From the NCBI GenBank assembly GCA_029237695.1, contig CM055265.1, forward strand, positions 47,429,056 to 47,493,055: a stretch of DNA of 64,000 bases, given 5' to 3'. Numbering within the stretch: the first letter of the stretch is position 1; the number at the start of each line of letters is the position of its first letter. The notes beneath the pieces are model-generated. The model was not told where the DNA came from. It was given only the letters and a program-made list of their open reading frames with translations, and did not search any database. A program made the translations under genes and the position numbers. This document shows, piece by piece, positions 1-10,488 of this stretch. Origin of the DNA: Conchocele bisecta (Eukaryota > Mollusca > Bivalvia > Lucinida > Thyasiridae).

Positions 1-56
1 AAAAAATCGCCTTGTAAAAGCCCTTAGAGGTGCTTTTTTTTGGTTTCATGGCAATT

Positions 57-62
57 TTTATT
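57..62 (-). terminator. Candidate polyadenylation signal for snail
   Basis: Canonical AATAAA on the minus strand about 625 bp past the snail stop. A second AATAAA at 361-366 lies inside a transposon copy and could be used instead. Weak evidence, as the hexamer is common in AT-rich DNA. Confidence 0.25.
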
Positions 63-248
63 TCACTTACTTACTGCTGGCTTTTAATATAATTAATAAT
101 TGTTAACCAGTATATCATCCCTGTCACGCTTTATCCACCTGTGTTTCTGAGTTATTTCGAGAAAACTCAGTATGTTTTCTCGAATTAACTCAGAAAAGAC
201 TACAGCTGTGAGGATGGCGTTGTCGACAGGAGATACTGCATAAGTTCT

Positions 249-459
249 GGGGGCCGTTTCACTAAACTTTGTACGACTAAAATGTTGGTAAGTTCAAAAT
301 TATGACAGTCTGTACATTTCACATTAATATGTTGTCTTGTAAACAAGTATTGATTTTACATTTATTGCAATTGATATATAAATACATGTAAATCCATCAA
401 TTGAAATTTCCAGACGATCCGAACATTTAAAGTCGAACGAAGTTTAGTGAAACGGCCCC
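249..459. mobile_element. Family A palindromic MITE, copy A1
   Basis: Ends are GGGGGCCGTTTCACTAAAC and, inverted, GTTTAGTGAAACGGCCCC. The subterminal part carries the word GTACGACTAAAATGTT and the centre is a diverged palindrome. The same element recurs at 15019, 15994, 30069, 44609, 45010 and 56452. No coding capacity, so it must be mobilised in trans. This copy sits 228 bp past the snail stop codon. Confidence 0.85.
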
Positions 460-686
460 TTGGAGTGTATGTATGTGCTTCGGTTCATAAATCCTACCAT
501 CTTAGCGATATAATCAAAGAAGGCAGAATCAACCCGAATCCCTGTGCTGGTTGTTTCCGAGATACCAATAGAAAAATGTAGGTAGAAACAGGCCTAAATA
601 ATATGTGCACATGACGTACATTACGCACCATAGTCACAGTAAAATGATCAAGGGTCTATATCTGGTCACGTGACGTGCCCGTCGGC

Positions 687-1819
687 TCACCGCCGAATGC
701 CGACACAGCTACCATCGGCGTGTTTCACAAGCAGTGACATCCGCGAGAAGGTCTTCGTGCAGTGTTTACAGCCGTACTTCTTCACGTCTGAGTGTGTCTG
801 TAGATGTGCCCGCAGGTTCGAGCGGTCCGCGAACGCCCGCCCACACGCCGGGCACGTGAACGGTTTCTCGCCCGTGTGTGTTCTCACGTGACCTTGAAGC
901 AGCCAGGGCCGCGAGAACGCCTTCCCGCAGAGTTTACATTTACACGGCAGCGTGTGTGTCCGGATATGCATCTTCAACGCGCCTAGGGAACCGTACGATT
1001 TCTCACAGAACTTGCACGTGAATTCTTTCTTCACATGGCTCACGCAGTGGAATTGTTTGTGTTTCGAGAGACCGCCGAATGTTGAGTAACTCTTTTTGCA
1101 AGCATCGCACTGATATCGCGGAGGTGGCGGAATGCGTGATTGTTTGGCCGGATATGACATCACATTCTCCTCACTGGAGGATTTGAGCCAGGCCATCCAG
1201 AGCGGCAATGACGCGTTGTCGGGGGCCGGGTGTACTGAGCGGGCCAATGAGTCCGTGTTTGCGGCAGTGAGTCTTTGGCTGGCCTGCTCCATCGCAATCA
1301 AGTGCGCCTGTTGTTCGCGGAGTAGCTGCACGTTGTGACAGTGTTGTTGCAGGGCCGGGTTCACGTGGAAGGGAGACAACCCCATGGTCGCCGCCTGGTG
1401 TTGTTGTTGTTGTGCTAGTTGCTGGGCGTGTAGATACTGCAGCTGCTCCAGTGACGGGTGAACGGGAGACAGCACGTCCTGACCCGCGCCACTGTACGGC
1501 AAATGTGACGTCAGTGGTGACGTTGGAAATGAGCGTCTCTCGCACTCCGATAATACGGACAAGGGAGATAACTGCGATGATGAACTTGTCACAATCGGAG
1601 AGAATGCGCTGGATTCTAGAGAATCGGATTTACTGCATAGGTTATCTAGTATTTGTCCAATCGGATCGCGTTTCCGTTTGTTGCTGACGTCACCATTGGT
1701 CGGTCGGCATGGTAACGGATCTACGTGGCCAATGGCGGCGTTGTCATGGGCGTCGACGTCACGCTCCGGCGTCTGTGGCGGCGTGGGTATCGAGTCCAGG
1801 GTTGTCTCATTGTGTTCAC
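687..1819 (-). CDS. snai: Snail-family zinc-finger transcriptional repressor, 3' coding exon
   Basis: Encodes about 376 residues ending in TGA at 687-689. Counting back from the stop, the C-terminal 140 residues hold five fingers with the Snail signature: finger 1 [20 protein letters not shown], finger 2 with [16 protein letters not shown], finger 3 with [18 protein letters not shown], finger 4 with [20 protein letters not shown], and finger 5 with [12 protein letters not shown] ending in a C2HC arrangement. These match Snail/Slug rather than Scratch, whose second and fifth fingers differ. Upstream are a glutamine/histidine-rich stretch, a basic KRKR run that may be a nuclear signal, and proline/serine-rich sequence. 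Snail proteins bind E-box DNA and repress genes such as E-cadherin during mesoderm formation and cell migration. The frame stays open upstream to a stop at 1842-1844. A good acceptor (TATCTTCAG, reading minus) puts the exon start at 1819, in phase 1. No SNAG start (MPRSF) was found elsewhere in the window, so the 5' exon is missing here. Confidence 0.93.
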
Positions 1820-2282
1820 CTGAAGATACAGAATCATTCCATCATTATGACCAAGAATAATATCCGTGCCCTTAACGTTAGAATTGGTGGGATTTGTCGG
1901 TTTGACGTCACGTTGCTTAGTGGCAAGCAACGTGACGTCAGCCAACGAACACCGCCAACTCCAACACCGATGATGCCCCGGAAGCAGGATTAAGGGAAGT
2001 TACTCGTGCTTTTCCAAATTAGGTAACATATTTATAAGACTACGGTTGTAACTAACGACCCTGCGTAAACGCCAGAAAGTTCTGGATAATTTCCCATGTG
2101 ACTACATGTTTATCGTCCCAATGAAAGCCCCAAAAAGAGAGTTCGATTATTTACATTTTATTTCTCACACAAATTATTTGGTGTTGTTGTGATCTTTATT
2201 GTCTAAATTGTGATAGCATGTATCTGTTATCATCAATGGCGCCATTTTTATATGTTTTTACCTCGCGGAACAATGTTTTCGC
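1820..2282 (-). other. Intron or 5' flank of snail
   Basis: Upstream side of the snail exon on the minus strand. It contains a splice acceptor at 1820-1821 and a CRE-bearing palindrome (1903-1940). No coding exon is recognisable here. Confidence 0.5.
1903..1940. promoter_or_regulatory. Perfect inverted repeat with two CRE-type sites
   Basis: Arms 1903-1918 and 1925-1940 are exact 16-bp reverse complements around a 6-bp loop, each with TGACGTCA followed or preceded by CGTTGCTT or AAGCAACG. TGACGTCA is the consensus for CREB/ATF dimers. Regulation of snail by it is inference. It could equally be a short transposon relic. Confidence 0.45.
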
Positions 2283-2775
2283 ACTCAGTAGGCACAAAAT
2301 GTTCTCTATATGAATTAAATATGTGTATAATTGTGAAACTATCCACCAGTTCTAAAAATGACGAGGGCCGCTATACAGATATAATCATTTAGTAATATTT
2401 ATTTTACTGATCGTGACTCTCGGCGGTATCAGGCTATTTTTCATATGCAAATGAGGCATGATATTTTTTTTTAATTATTTATACGAATAAAATGCGTCAC
2501 CTGAAACAATAATATTTCGACAGATTATAAAGTTTGATCATGTACATCAAAAAATAAATACAAATAATAAATAGTAATGTCCGTTAACATTTTAAGGAAC
2601 ACGGTTATCGCCCCTGATATCAGTGTGGAAATTTACGTCTGATATTAAATGTATGGTACTGCCAATCAATACGTGGGGTAATGGTGAATGAATGTTTATT
2701 TTTTCCAGAAAATGTCTCAGATGATGAACAATAAAGAACATGTTGTGCCTACTGAGTGGACATGTACCTTTAAGC
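2283..2775. mobile_element. Family J inverted-repeat element, copy J1
   Basis: Bounded by GCACTCAGTAGGCACAAAATG and, inverted, GTGCCTACTGAGTGGACATG. The inner part (about 2490-2710) matches the arms of the copy at 10489-10908, including GTAATGTCCGTTAACATTTT and GGGCGATAACCGTG-type words. Non-coding. Confidence 0.65.
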
Positions 2776-4148
2776 ATAGTAGCGAAATGGAACCCAGAAT
2801 GATGGCTCTGTATGATAAATAAGGAAATAATCAGATCTTTCGTCGAAAATAAAATTGGTTAAAATCTAAACTCGACTAATTTTAGAGGGGACGTGCGCCG
2901 GACACGCCCCGCCTGGATCCGCGCCTGATCAATGAAAGCCAAACCAGAACGTGCATAGTAGTCGATTTAATCGTGTTATCATAGTCCATCCGTATATATT
3001 GATGCAAATAGCCAAACAATTCCATTGATGTCCGTTACAGAGCTTTAATATTTAAACAATTCCATTGAGGCGGCAAATAACGGTTAACAGCAGACGTGTT
3101 ATGCAATGTACAAATGTATTCAAACGCTCGTTTGTCACTGCAGACACGGTCTGATGGCGGATTAGTTGGCCGCGGAATGCCTGCTATGACCTAAGCACAT
3201 ATCGAGGTCCACTGAAACGCAGATCAGCATCGTCTACTGTATACAGACTCGCTTTGAACTACCGAATCATTCGGATCATATGGAGCATAATATCCGAAGT
3301 AGGCCGCATGCTGGTGAAAGGGGCATTATGTAGCGTTTGCGAACAGCGTAGTCCCTGATCAGACTGCGCATTAGGACATCACGGGACGGTTGAAAATAGC
3401 CAAAATTCACTTCTTTTCTGAGGGCGGCGGGAGACTTATAAAAATCACCGCCTCTCACAATCAGTTGAGGAGGCTCTTGCGACAAATATTGAAAAATACT
3501 CGCAAATGAACGTACAAATCGCGCGCCACAATAAAAATGCAGTAACCGCATCAGATGTGTTTAATTAATTGTTTACAAAGTTACCCCACCCACTTATTTT
3601 TGGCAAGAAATTTCAATACGACTGAATTTGTTGGAATTGTTTTCATGAAAACATGAGGCACAGAGACTTTGTTATGTCTTGTTCTATCACTTGTAACACC
3701 ACACAATTTCCTGAAAATGATTCCAAAGAAGCGGGGCCATAACCACCTCAAATTTTCGCTACAAATGCTCGAAAAATACCTTAAATTCTGACGCCAAACC
3801 GTACCGGCGAGACAGCATAGCATGCGCCATTGTACAAGATGGCAAAATCAACCGGAGCTAACATTCAGTTTCGTAGAATTATGAAATACTTTAAAAACAA
3901 ATGCACCTAGTCAAGCCTCCCAAAGTCAAGAAATATGCATAAACCTATTTTTCTAGACACACTGGTGTAACTTGCAGAGTCGGTAGTGAAGTATATAGAA
4001 AATCGTTCACCCCCTTTTTAAAGCTAGCCGCCCAGTGTCCCGTGAGACCTAGCGCAGTCGGGTCAGGGTCTATGCTGTACGCCATTAATCCACCCAATAA
4101 TAACCGTTCTGTCATCAGCATTAGATTTATATAATAATCCGACTACAA
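2776..4148. other. Unassigned intergenic sequence
   Basis: No coding similarity seen. Two short minus-strand open frames (3276-3551 and 3581-3823) lack recognisable domains. A 15-bp piece of family O (GTTACCCCACCCACTTA) occurs near 3582. Confidence 0.4.
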
Positions 4149-4428
4149 TGCTCCAGATAAGGAATTAGTAATTTAGTATTGTCACTCCATCATTTCTGAA
4201 GCAATTGGGTATTTCAAAATTGTAATTGTGTCAAATAGAATCACACTACTGTTTACACATCAGCAGACCACACTTATTGAATAGTTTGCTTCTAAATGAA
4301 AACACATCTTGGTATTGCATTAGAATTGTCTCCTTGGAGACAATTCTAATGAAATACCAAGATGTGTTTTCATGGAAAAGTAAGAAAATATGCTATATGT
4401 GTGGTCTTATCAGCTTATCTGGAGCGCT
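4149..4428. mobile_element. Family K fold-back element, copy K1
   Basis: Ends read GCTCCAGATAAGGAATTA and, inverted, TTATCTGGAGCGCT. The centre is a palindrome around TTGTCTCCTTGGAGACAA (near 4327-4344). Related copies at 18356-18672 and 58908-59301. Confidence 0.75.
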
Positions 4429-4642
4429 GCGACTATGAGAATGCGAAACAGACTCTGGATCTGCTCCAAACAGAGTTAGGTCCCGTTTCTCAGCTGAGGG
4501 CCAATTATGTGCATGCCCACTATCGTTATCTCAGCAGCATGGTGAACTAAATGATAACAAACAAAGTTTAATGGACATCATCATGCCTGCTAACCTGTCT
4601 GCAGCGGTTCTATCGTTTTATCACAAATGGTAATATGGGTAA

Positions 4643-4775
4643 AATAATAATAATAATACTAATAATAATAGTACCGTACCTAATAATAATAATAATAATA
4701 ATAATACAAACAATATTAATACTAATACGAATGATAATACATGTACTATTAATAATAAACAATAAATACTAATAA
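4643..4775. repeat. AAT trinucleotide microsatellite
   Basis: Imperfect AAT/ATA runs interrupted by ACT, ACA and GTACCGTACC. Simple sequence. Confidence 0.9.
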
Positions 4776-5401
4776 TACTGAAATAGTAACATTGATATGT
4801 GAATTATCAAATGTCTTGTGGTTCCTGTTATTTATTGCAATATTGCCGCCATTGTTTAGATAAAGCACGAAACCTCAATAGGGGAAATTACCAAAAGTCC
4901 GTTTACATGGAATTGTGGATTGGGAGAGGATGGGTCGCTGCTTTAAAATTAAATGTACATGTAGCATCATAATTGTGTAATAACGTGTCAAATTTGAGAA
5001 TCAAGTCCGTCTCTCAGATTATGAAACCTCGATTGGCTTTATTCCACTTTATTCCACTCAATTGCGCGTGATTCCACTTATCATGCACTTCACGCATCCC
5101 GCGGTGTACCATGTACTGCTTTCTGAGATGGCATTTTCATTGCTATTAACCCGGCCAACCCTAAGAAATTGCAGATCCTGATGAGACGGCTCGTTACATT
5201 CCAAGACGTGTCTGTTCGCATGTTACGCGTCATGACAAAAAGGGCCAACTTGATGGTCCGAGAGCGGGGACATTTTTATTTACAATATTGAACCCGAAAG
5301 GTTTGATGTGCAATTACATGTGTGGATGTGTATACCCTGATCAGCCAGATTTCTCTCACAGTTGTAGCGAAACAACGAAGCCCCGCAGGGGACGTAGGAT
5401 T
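4776..5401. other. Unassigned, with family G fragments
   Basis: Pieces of family G are present: TTGCAGATCCTGATGAGACGGC near 5171 and GAACCCGAAAGG near 5290. Nothing else recognised. Confidence 0.45.
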
Positions 5402-5530
5402 ATTTTTATGCCACCGGGTTTCGAAGAAACGGGTGGCATATAGTGTTTGGACCGTCCGTCTGTCCGGGCGTCCGGGCGTCCGTCTGTCCGTCCGTCCGTC
5501 ACACTTTTCGGTTAACCACTTTGTCACAAT
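5402..5530. repeat. Small hairpin plus CCGT-rich simple repeat
   Basis: GCCACCGGGTTTCG pairs with CGAAGAAACGGGTGGC at 5410-5438. It is followed by a CGTCCGTCTGTCCGGGCGTC-type run at 5450-5500. A similar CCGTCCGTCTGTCCGTC tail recurs at 28838-28858 and 29137-29150, so it is probably one end of a dispersed element. Confidence 0.6.
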
Positions 5531-5576
5531 TTCTCAAATATGCTGCAGGTGGCATCCGCGTTCGACAGACGCATTT

Positions 5577-5956
5577 CTTGTTTTTATTAATTTGTTCCCA
5601 CGAAATAACAATTCGTTCCCTCAATTTAACAATTCGTTCCCACGACTTAACAATTCGTTCCCTCAATTTAGCAATTCGTTCCCTCAATTTAGCAATTCGT
5701 TCCCGTGGACAATTCGTTCCCACGAAATAACAATTCGTTCCCGTGGGAACGAATTGTTATTTCGTGGGAACGAATTGTTAAATTGCGGGAACGAATTGTT
5801 AATTCGAACGAATTGTTAAATTGAGGGAACGAATTGTTAATTCGAGGGAACGAATTGTTATATCGTGGGAACGAATTTATTAATTCGAGGGAACGAATTG
5901 TTAAATTGAAGGAACGAATTGTTATTTCGTTGGAACGAATTAATAAACAAAAATCC
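5577..5956. repeat. Fold-back minisatellite built on AATTCGTTCC
   Basis: The left half has repeated units of about 19-24 bp containing ACAATTCGTTCCC, alternating with ACGAAATA, CTCAATTTA or ACGACTTA spacers. From about 5740 the same units run inverted (GGGAACGAATTGTT). The outer ends TTTTTATTAATTTGTTCCC and GGAACGAATTAATAAACAAA are themselves inverted. Open frames across it are repeat artefacts. Confidence 0.85.
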
Positions 5957-6550
5957 ATGTCGCCATGCGGGGCTCCGGACGAATGAGACTGCATGGTGCG
6001 TATGATGCAATCGTGTTGTACCGGTCGCAAGAAAATGACATGTATTATGTTCTCGTCTTACGTCATATATATATATTCTAATATATTTGGAGCTGGGAAA
6101 ATGTCGATGCCGAGAGTTTATCTTTTAATAACTCAAGTGGGGCACTTGAACAGTTTTAGGTGCCGTTATACTGATTTGTATCTGATTTCATTCAGTGATA
6201 AAATACATAAACTATTATAGCTTCATCCGGAAGTTAGCTTTCTGACAAAAAGTGTATATGCCCTTCGCCGCGATCGTCGATTGGATGTACAAGATCAGGC
6301 TCTACCGCTTGACATCCACTATTTAGTAAGACATTTGTGATAAGTTCCATCCATAATAAGCGTGTATGCTTGTGCGATTTGAATAGTGTTGTTTATGAAG
6401 TCAGTGGGTGTCATGTCAACATTAATCCTATATAAGTTGCCGTGCTTAACATAAATTACATGTCGATGGTATCTGTAATAAATATCTGATGATGGCACCC
6501 GGCTCTGGAATCGCCTCACCTCCCTTGTCGATTTGGAATATCAGTCATTA
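5957..6550. other. Unassigned intergenic sequence
   Basis: AT-rich with no recognised gene or repeat family apart from a short TA run at 6065-6078. Confidence 0.4.
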
Positions 6551-6993
6551 TAGGAATGAATGGCCTTTTTGTTGAATTTATCGGGGTATAAACTTACAAA
6601 AGTCGCGGGAATACTGGACGAAGCGATACAAAATTACAATTTTCGAGAAAAAAAAATCAGAAACAATTTCTTTTTTTTTTTTTGATTTTTTTCCGAAAAA
6701 TGTAATTTTTTAAGGCCTCGTCCAGTAATCCCGCGACTTTTCCAAGTTTATATCCCCGATAAATCGATAAATTCAACAAAAAGGCCATTCATTCCTTATA
6801 ATTCCAGCATTTGAAATAAATTCAAGAAAATGTGTTTATTTTCTGTTTTCTTAAGAATTATTTTAACTGCGCCTCACGTTACGGAAAGTAGTTCGGCGTG
6901 GGAGTTTACTGGGATATAAATTTTGGACAGAGACTTGCTACGAGCCAATCAAATGTTAAGAGAATTGTGTAAATATTTTTGTGCTGGAATTAT
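6551..6993 (+). mobile_element. Family B element, copy B1
   Basis: Starts TAGGAATGAATGGCCTTTTT. A hairpin arm (AAAGTCGCGGGAATACTGGA) is inverted at about 6715-6790. A unique tail follows (ACTGCGCCTCACGTTACGG, CGGCGTGGGAGTTTACTGG) ending GTGCTGGAATTAT. Seven copies in the window share this asymmetric layout (6551, 16235, 17057r, 52303, 54994, 57537, 61893r). The loop of this copy is expanded by A/T runs. Non-coding. Confidence 0.85.
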
Positions 6994-7108
6994 ATCTTGC
7001 ATGAACGACTTGAATGAATTCACAAAAAAAATCATTACGAAAATTAATTATATTTTTTTTACTAAATCCATATCAATGAAAATCGACGATGCGATAAGCG
7101 TGTAGTGG

Positions 7109-7170
7109 AACTACTCTAAACCGGACACCCTGGGAGCTCCCCAGGGTGTCCGGTTTAGAGAAGTTCCACA
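7109..7170. mobile_element. Family I miniature hairpin, copy I1
   Basis: TAAACCGGACACCCTGGGAG pairs with CCCAGGGTGTCCGGTTTAG, with outer GTGGAACTACTC and GAAGTTCCAC. Other copies are at 24659, 27155 and 49316. Confidence 0.75.
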
Positions 7171-7700
7171 GATATTCCTGCATGTGAATACTTCAGAACA
7201 AGCCTCGGAATTCCTACACGTTTCCTAGCATTGCCTGATAAACTTGAAGGAAACTATAATAAGAATAGCCGTTCATAGTCAGGCCACCCATTTAATTAAG
7301 TGATCGACTGACGAGCGCTAGTCCAACGGTATTGAAATATTAATATTAAAAGTAATTATACTATGCAGACAACTGCTTTTAATGTACGAGTATAATATTA
7401 TTCAAAATGTAACGTATCATTTTTTTTCGAATATAGGAGTTGAACTTAATCTATATTTATTGATAATTGGTGGTCAATTTACATGTAAATATAATAGGAA
7501 TAGCCGCAATGCGTTTGTGGTCCGAGACTAATGTTCACTTGATTCCAATTATAATGGGGACAGCAATGGTATGACACGCTAGAAAATCGGGCAAGAGTCT
7601 TACTTTGCTTTTTGATCACCATGTACTTATATTTTGATTCAGTATTAATGACATAGATGAGAGTTGAAAGGTGGCGAAATTTTCATAGCAGAAATTTTAA

Positions 7701-7857
7701 TAGTTTCCGTAAATGACGTCGAAAGATGACGAAATTGTAATAGTTTCCGTAAATGACGTCGAAAGATGACGAAATTGTAATAGCAAATGCGGAATTAAAT
7801 TCCGCATTTGCTATTACAATTTCGTCATCTTTCGACGTCATTTACGGAAACTATTAC
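7701..7857. repeat. Family P hairpin with one arm duplicated (P1)
   Basis: A 40-bp arm (TAGTTTCCGTAAATGACGTC...) occurs twice in direct tandem at 7701-7740 and 7741-7780. It is followed by AGCAAATGCGGAATT and then the inverted arm to 7857. Simpler copies without the extra arm are at 28512-28576 and 30485-30590. Each arm holds the CRE-like word TGACGTC. Confidence 0.85.
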
Positions 7858-8354
7858 AGTTTCTGTGAATGTATTTCATGAAAATTCGCACATGTTCTTG
7901 GGTACAAAATCACATGGCTTGTCTCATGTTTTATACATAATCCGTGGACAATAACGTTCCATTCGTAATTTGTTTATCTAGACTATTTATTACAGTGCAT
8001 TGCTATTTTCATACATAAAAGTAACAGAACCGAACAGGTTGAAATGAATGGTCAGAACCAGTGATCTAAATCCAGCAGTCTCCGTTTATAGAGGCTGGTC
8101 GAAACAGTTTTATCACATAAAAATAGCTCTCATACACTAGGCTAGTACACAAATGTGTAGATTTATCCAGAGACATAGAATATATTCTATGTCTATGATT
8201 TATAATATTTATTAAACTCATCGATCGATTTCATAGGAAATGAGGCATATATATGCATATAGCATAGTGGGTTTGCAAAAATGTCATATTAAATCAGCAC
8301 TACTGTAAATTATTGTATTTATTATGTCAGCTAGAAAGTAAATGCCACAGCCAG
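7858..8354. other. Unassigned intergenic sequence
   Basis: A short word, ACAAAATCACATGGC near 7905, is shared with the family T element at 14488. No gene seen. Confidence 0.4.
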
Positions 8355-8636
8355 TAGCCAATTTCATCAAAATTGCAAAGTATACTTTCCTAGCAAAGTA
8401 TACTTTGAGGGAGAAATTTTCCATTTTAGGATAAATTTATTAATTTTTATTATACTGAATTTATTACTTTTATCACAGCCAATTTGGCTGTGATAAGTCT
8501 GCATACTTTTATTCATCAAATATATGCAGTTGTTAGTTCTATATGAAATAATGCATTTCAGGAAAATAAATGATTACTCCCTCAAAGTATACTTTGCTAG
8601 AAAAGTATACTTTGCAATGTTGGTGAAATAGGATAC
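8355..8636. mobile_element. Family C fold-back MITE, copy C1
   Basis: Terminal GTAGCCAATTTCATCAA and CAAAGTATACTTT words, inverted at the right end. The central palindrome is built on CACAGCC..GGCTGTG with TACTGAATTTATTAC arms. Related copies at 12709, 14139, 19854, 59487 and 61380. Non-coding. Confidence 0.8.
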
Positions 8637-8775
8637 AGAAAGCTATGGTCAGGTGAATTATTTTCTATATAATGCTCAATATGAGTATCATATATTAGAA
8701 CAGTCTTTATAATGAATCATGTTTATACAAACTAAATTCAATGTTACAATGGCAAGTACAATTAGTACAATAGTA

Positions 8776-8776
8776 T

Positions 8777-8816
<40 letters not shown>
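8776..8816. repeat. TA dinucleotide microsatellite
   Basis: About 20 AT units. Confidence 0.95.
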
Positions 8817-8817
<1 letters not shown>

Positions 8818-8890
8818 GATTGATTGGTCCTAGTATGATTGATCCGTGTTATTGGTTTTCAAGAACACATTAGCATGAGCTCAAAACATA

Positions 8891-9027
8891 TAATTAATTA
8901 GGGTTTACATAAAATCAATATTTTTACCAGGGTAATCTAATTAATTAGGGTTTACATAAAATCAATATTTTTTACCAGGGTTTACCCTGGTAAAAATATT
9001 TATTTTATGTAAACCCTAATTAATTAG
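8891..9027. repeat. Family Q hairpin with one arm duplicated
   Basis: The arm TAATTAATTAGGGTTTACAT... occurs in direct tandem at 8891-8933 and 8938-8981 (offset 47 bp), then inverted at 8984-9026. The flanking words AGAACACATTAGCATGAGCT and, inverted, GCTGATGCTAATGTGTTCTT extend the outer arms. Confidence 0.85.
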
Positions 9028-9569
9028 TATATGTGTTCAGCTGATGCTAATGTGTTCTTGAAAATCAATAACACGGACCAATCATACTGTATCAACAGTG
9101 TAGATCAAGATGAGCCAGCTCCTAGCGAGCTGTCTCGTCAGTATCTACACTATTTGAGAATGGTTTCATATTAAAAGCCATATTATGAAATCAGTACACT
9201 CATGTAATTATAGTAAATCATCACGCATTTAAGATCAACTATATTAATATATAAAGAAATATATATATATAGAGAGAGAGAGTTACCGAGAAAATAACGA
9301 CATACCTGCATAATGTCTGTTGTGATCTGCTGGTGGGCTCGGGTCTCTCATCAAAATGTCGCTGATAGAGAACTTTGGAGGCTTCATAGTGCAAAATCCG
9401 TGACACAAATGTTAATACAATTTTATATCTCGTATTGTCCTCACAAATTTATATTGTCTTTGACATAACACAATGCTTGGTGTAACATGTAGATATAGTG
9501 TGAAGTTATTCCTATGCCAAAGTGACGAAGATAAGATAAGACCGTTATCGTGTCCATTACTTTATAGCA
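9028..9569. other. Unassigned, with a family G-like core
   Basis: A palindrome-like AGCCAGCTCCTAGCGAGCTG core lies near 9113-9132, and an AG run at 9270-9282. No gene recognised. Confidence 0.4.
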
Positions 9570-9840
9570 GACCTGCCTTCCCACGACGCGTGCTGTGGAG
9601 GCGGTGCTCATAGAACGGAGCACTGCCTCCCCAGCAATGCCGACCGCTCACGTCCAGGCACTCGCCTGGAAACGGCACCAGGCTCCTCCCACAAACTGCG
9701 CAGGTGGCTCACGGCGCAGCATCGTGAAATTAGCCGTGACGGATTGGGCATTTCGACAGCACCTCGCCTGGGAGCAAGTGCCAGAGAAAAAATGCACATA
9801 AAATCTACGCGTATCCGACCCCCGTTGGAACGCGACAGGG
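9570..9840. other. GC-rich islet of unknown nature
   Basis: Clearly higher in G+C than the surrounding AT-rich DNA and free of the local repeat families. Open frames exist on both strands (9595-9801 plus; part of 9608-9988 minus) but neither shows a known motif. It could be an untranslated exon, a CpG-rich regulatory patch or a relic of a transposon. Confidence 0.3.
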
Positions 9841-10488
9841 GTACGTTCATTTTACGCCTAGTGCCAAATTTAATACCACTCTCAAAGCTATTAACACAGT
9901 GATTTTGGTAGTTGAACAATTTCATGATCAATTTACATAACATGATTCTGAAATAAAAACAACAGTGCAAAATTCGTGTGCTACACAATGTTTACCTTCA
10001 CACAAAAATAAGGAAGAAAATAAGGCCGTAGTTTTTCTAGAAATAAAAAAAAAATTAATCGGATACAGAAAACAGAATGTATACTGGTCGCCCTGATTGA
10101 AACAATTACACACAACAACATATGGTATGTACAATCTAATAAATCGTCAGTAGTCCCTGTGACCAGACACATATGCATTACATCCTTGCTGTGCCTAAAG
10201 ATTTCCAGTAAAATAAAATCTGAAAAAAAGAAGATATTTCATGCAGATCTAGTTATTACATGTTCAATTCACAGTTAAACGACGTATCCCATGTAGTAAA
10301 ATAAATCGTTCTCTTTAAAGGTACATTCCAACTCAGTAGGCACAAACTGTTCTTTGTAGGAATTAAATCAGATAGTTGGCTGACATGGCAACTCCGTGCA
10401 CTGTGTAGGATACAGTAAGAAGAGAATGTTCACATGTATGTTATGCTTATATCCCATCACATTTACGAAGCAATTATGCATGCATCAT
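9841..10488. other. Unassigned, with a family J edge
   Basis: The word AACTCAGTAGGCACAAACTG (10330-10350) matches the end of family J. The rest is unassigned. Confidence 0.4.

Larger units (their letters stand above)
1..686 (-). other. Downstream flank / likely 3'UTR of the snail gene
   Basis: Non-coding sequence immediately 3' of the snail stop codon on the minus strand. It holds one family A inverted-repeat element (249-459) and two minus-strand AATAAA words, at 57-62 and at 361-366 (the latter inside the element). The transcript end cannot be fixed from sequence alone. Confidence 0.4.

Noticed and set aside
687..1592. Scratch or general C2H2 zinc-finger identity; start at the GTG codon at 1592
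   Set aside because: Finger sequences ([36 protein letters not shown]) are Snail-type. The frame stays open upstream of 1592, so the real exon begins at a splice acceptor, not at an internal GTG.
3276..3823. Two minus-strand open frames of 80-91 codons
   Set aside because: No recognisable motif, separated by stops and a family O fragment, and no splice-supported joining.
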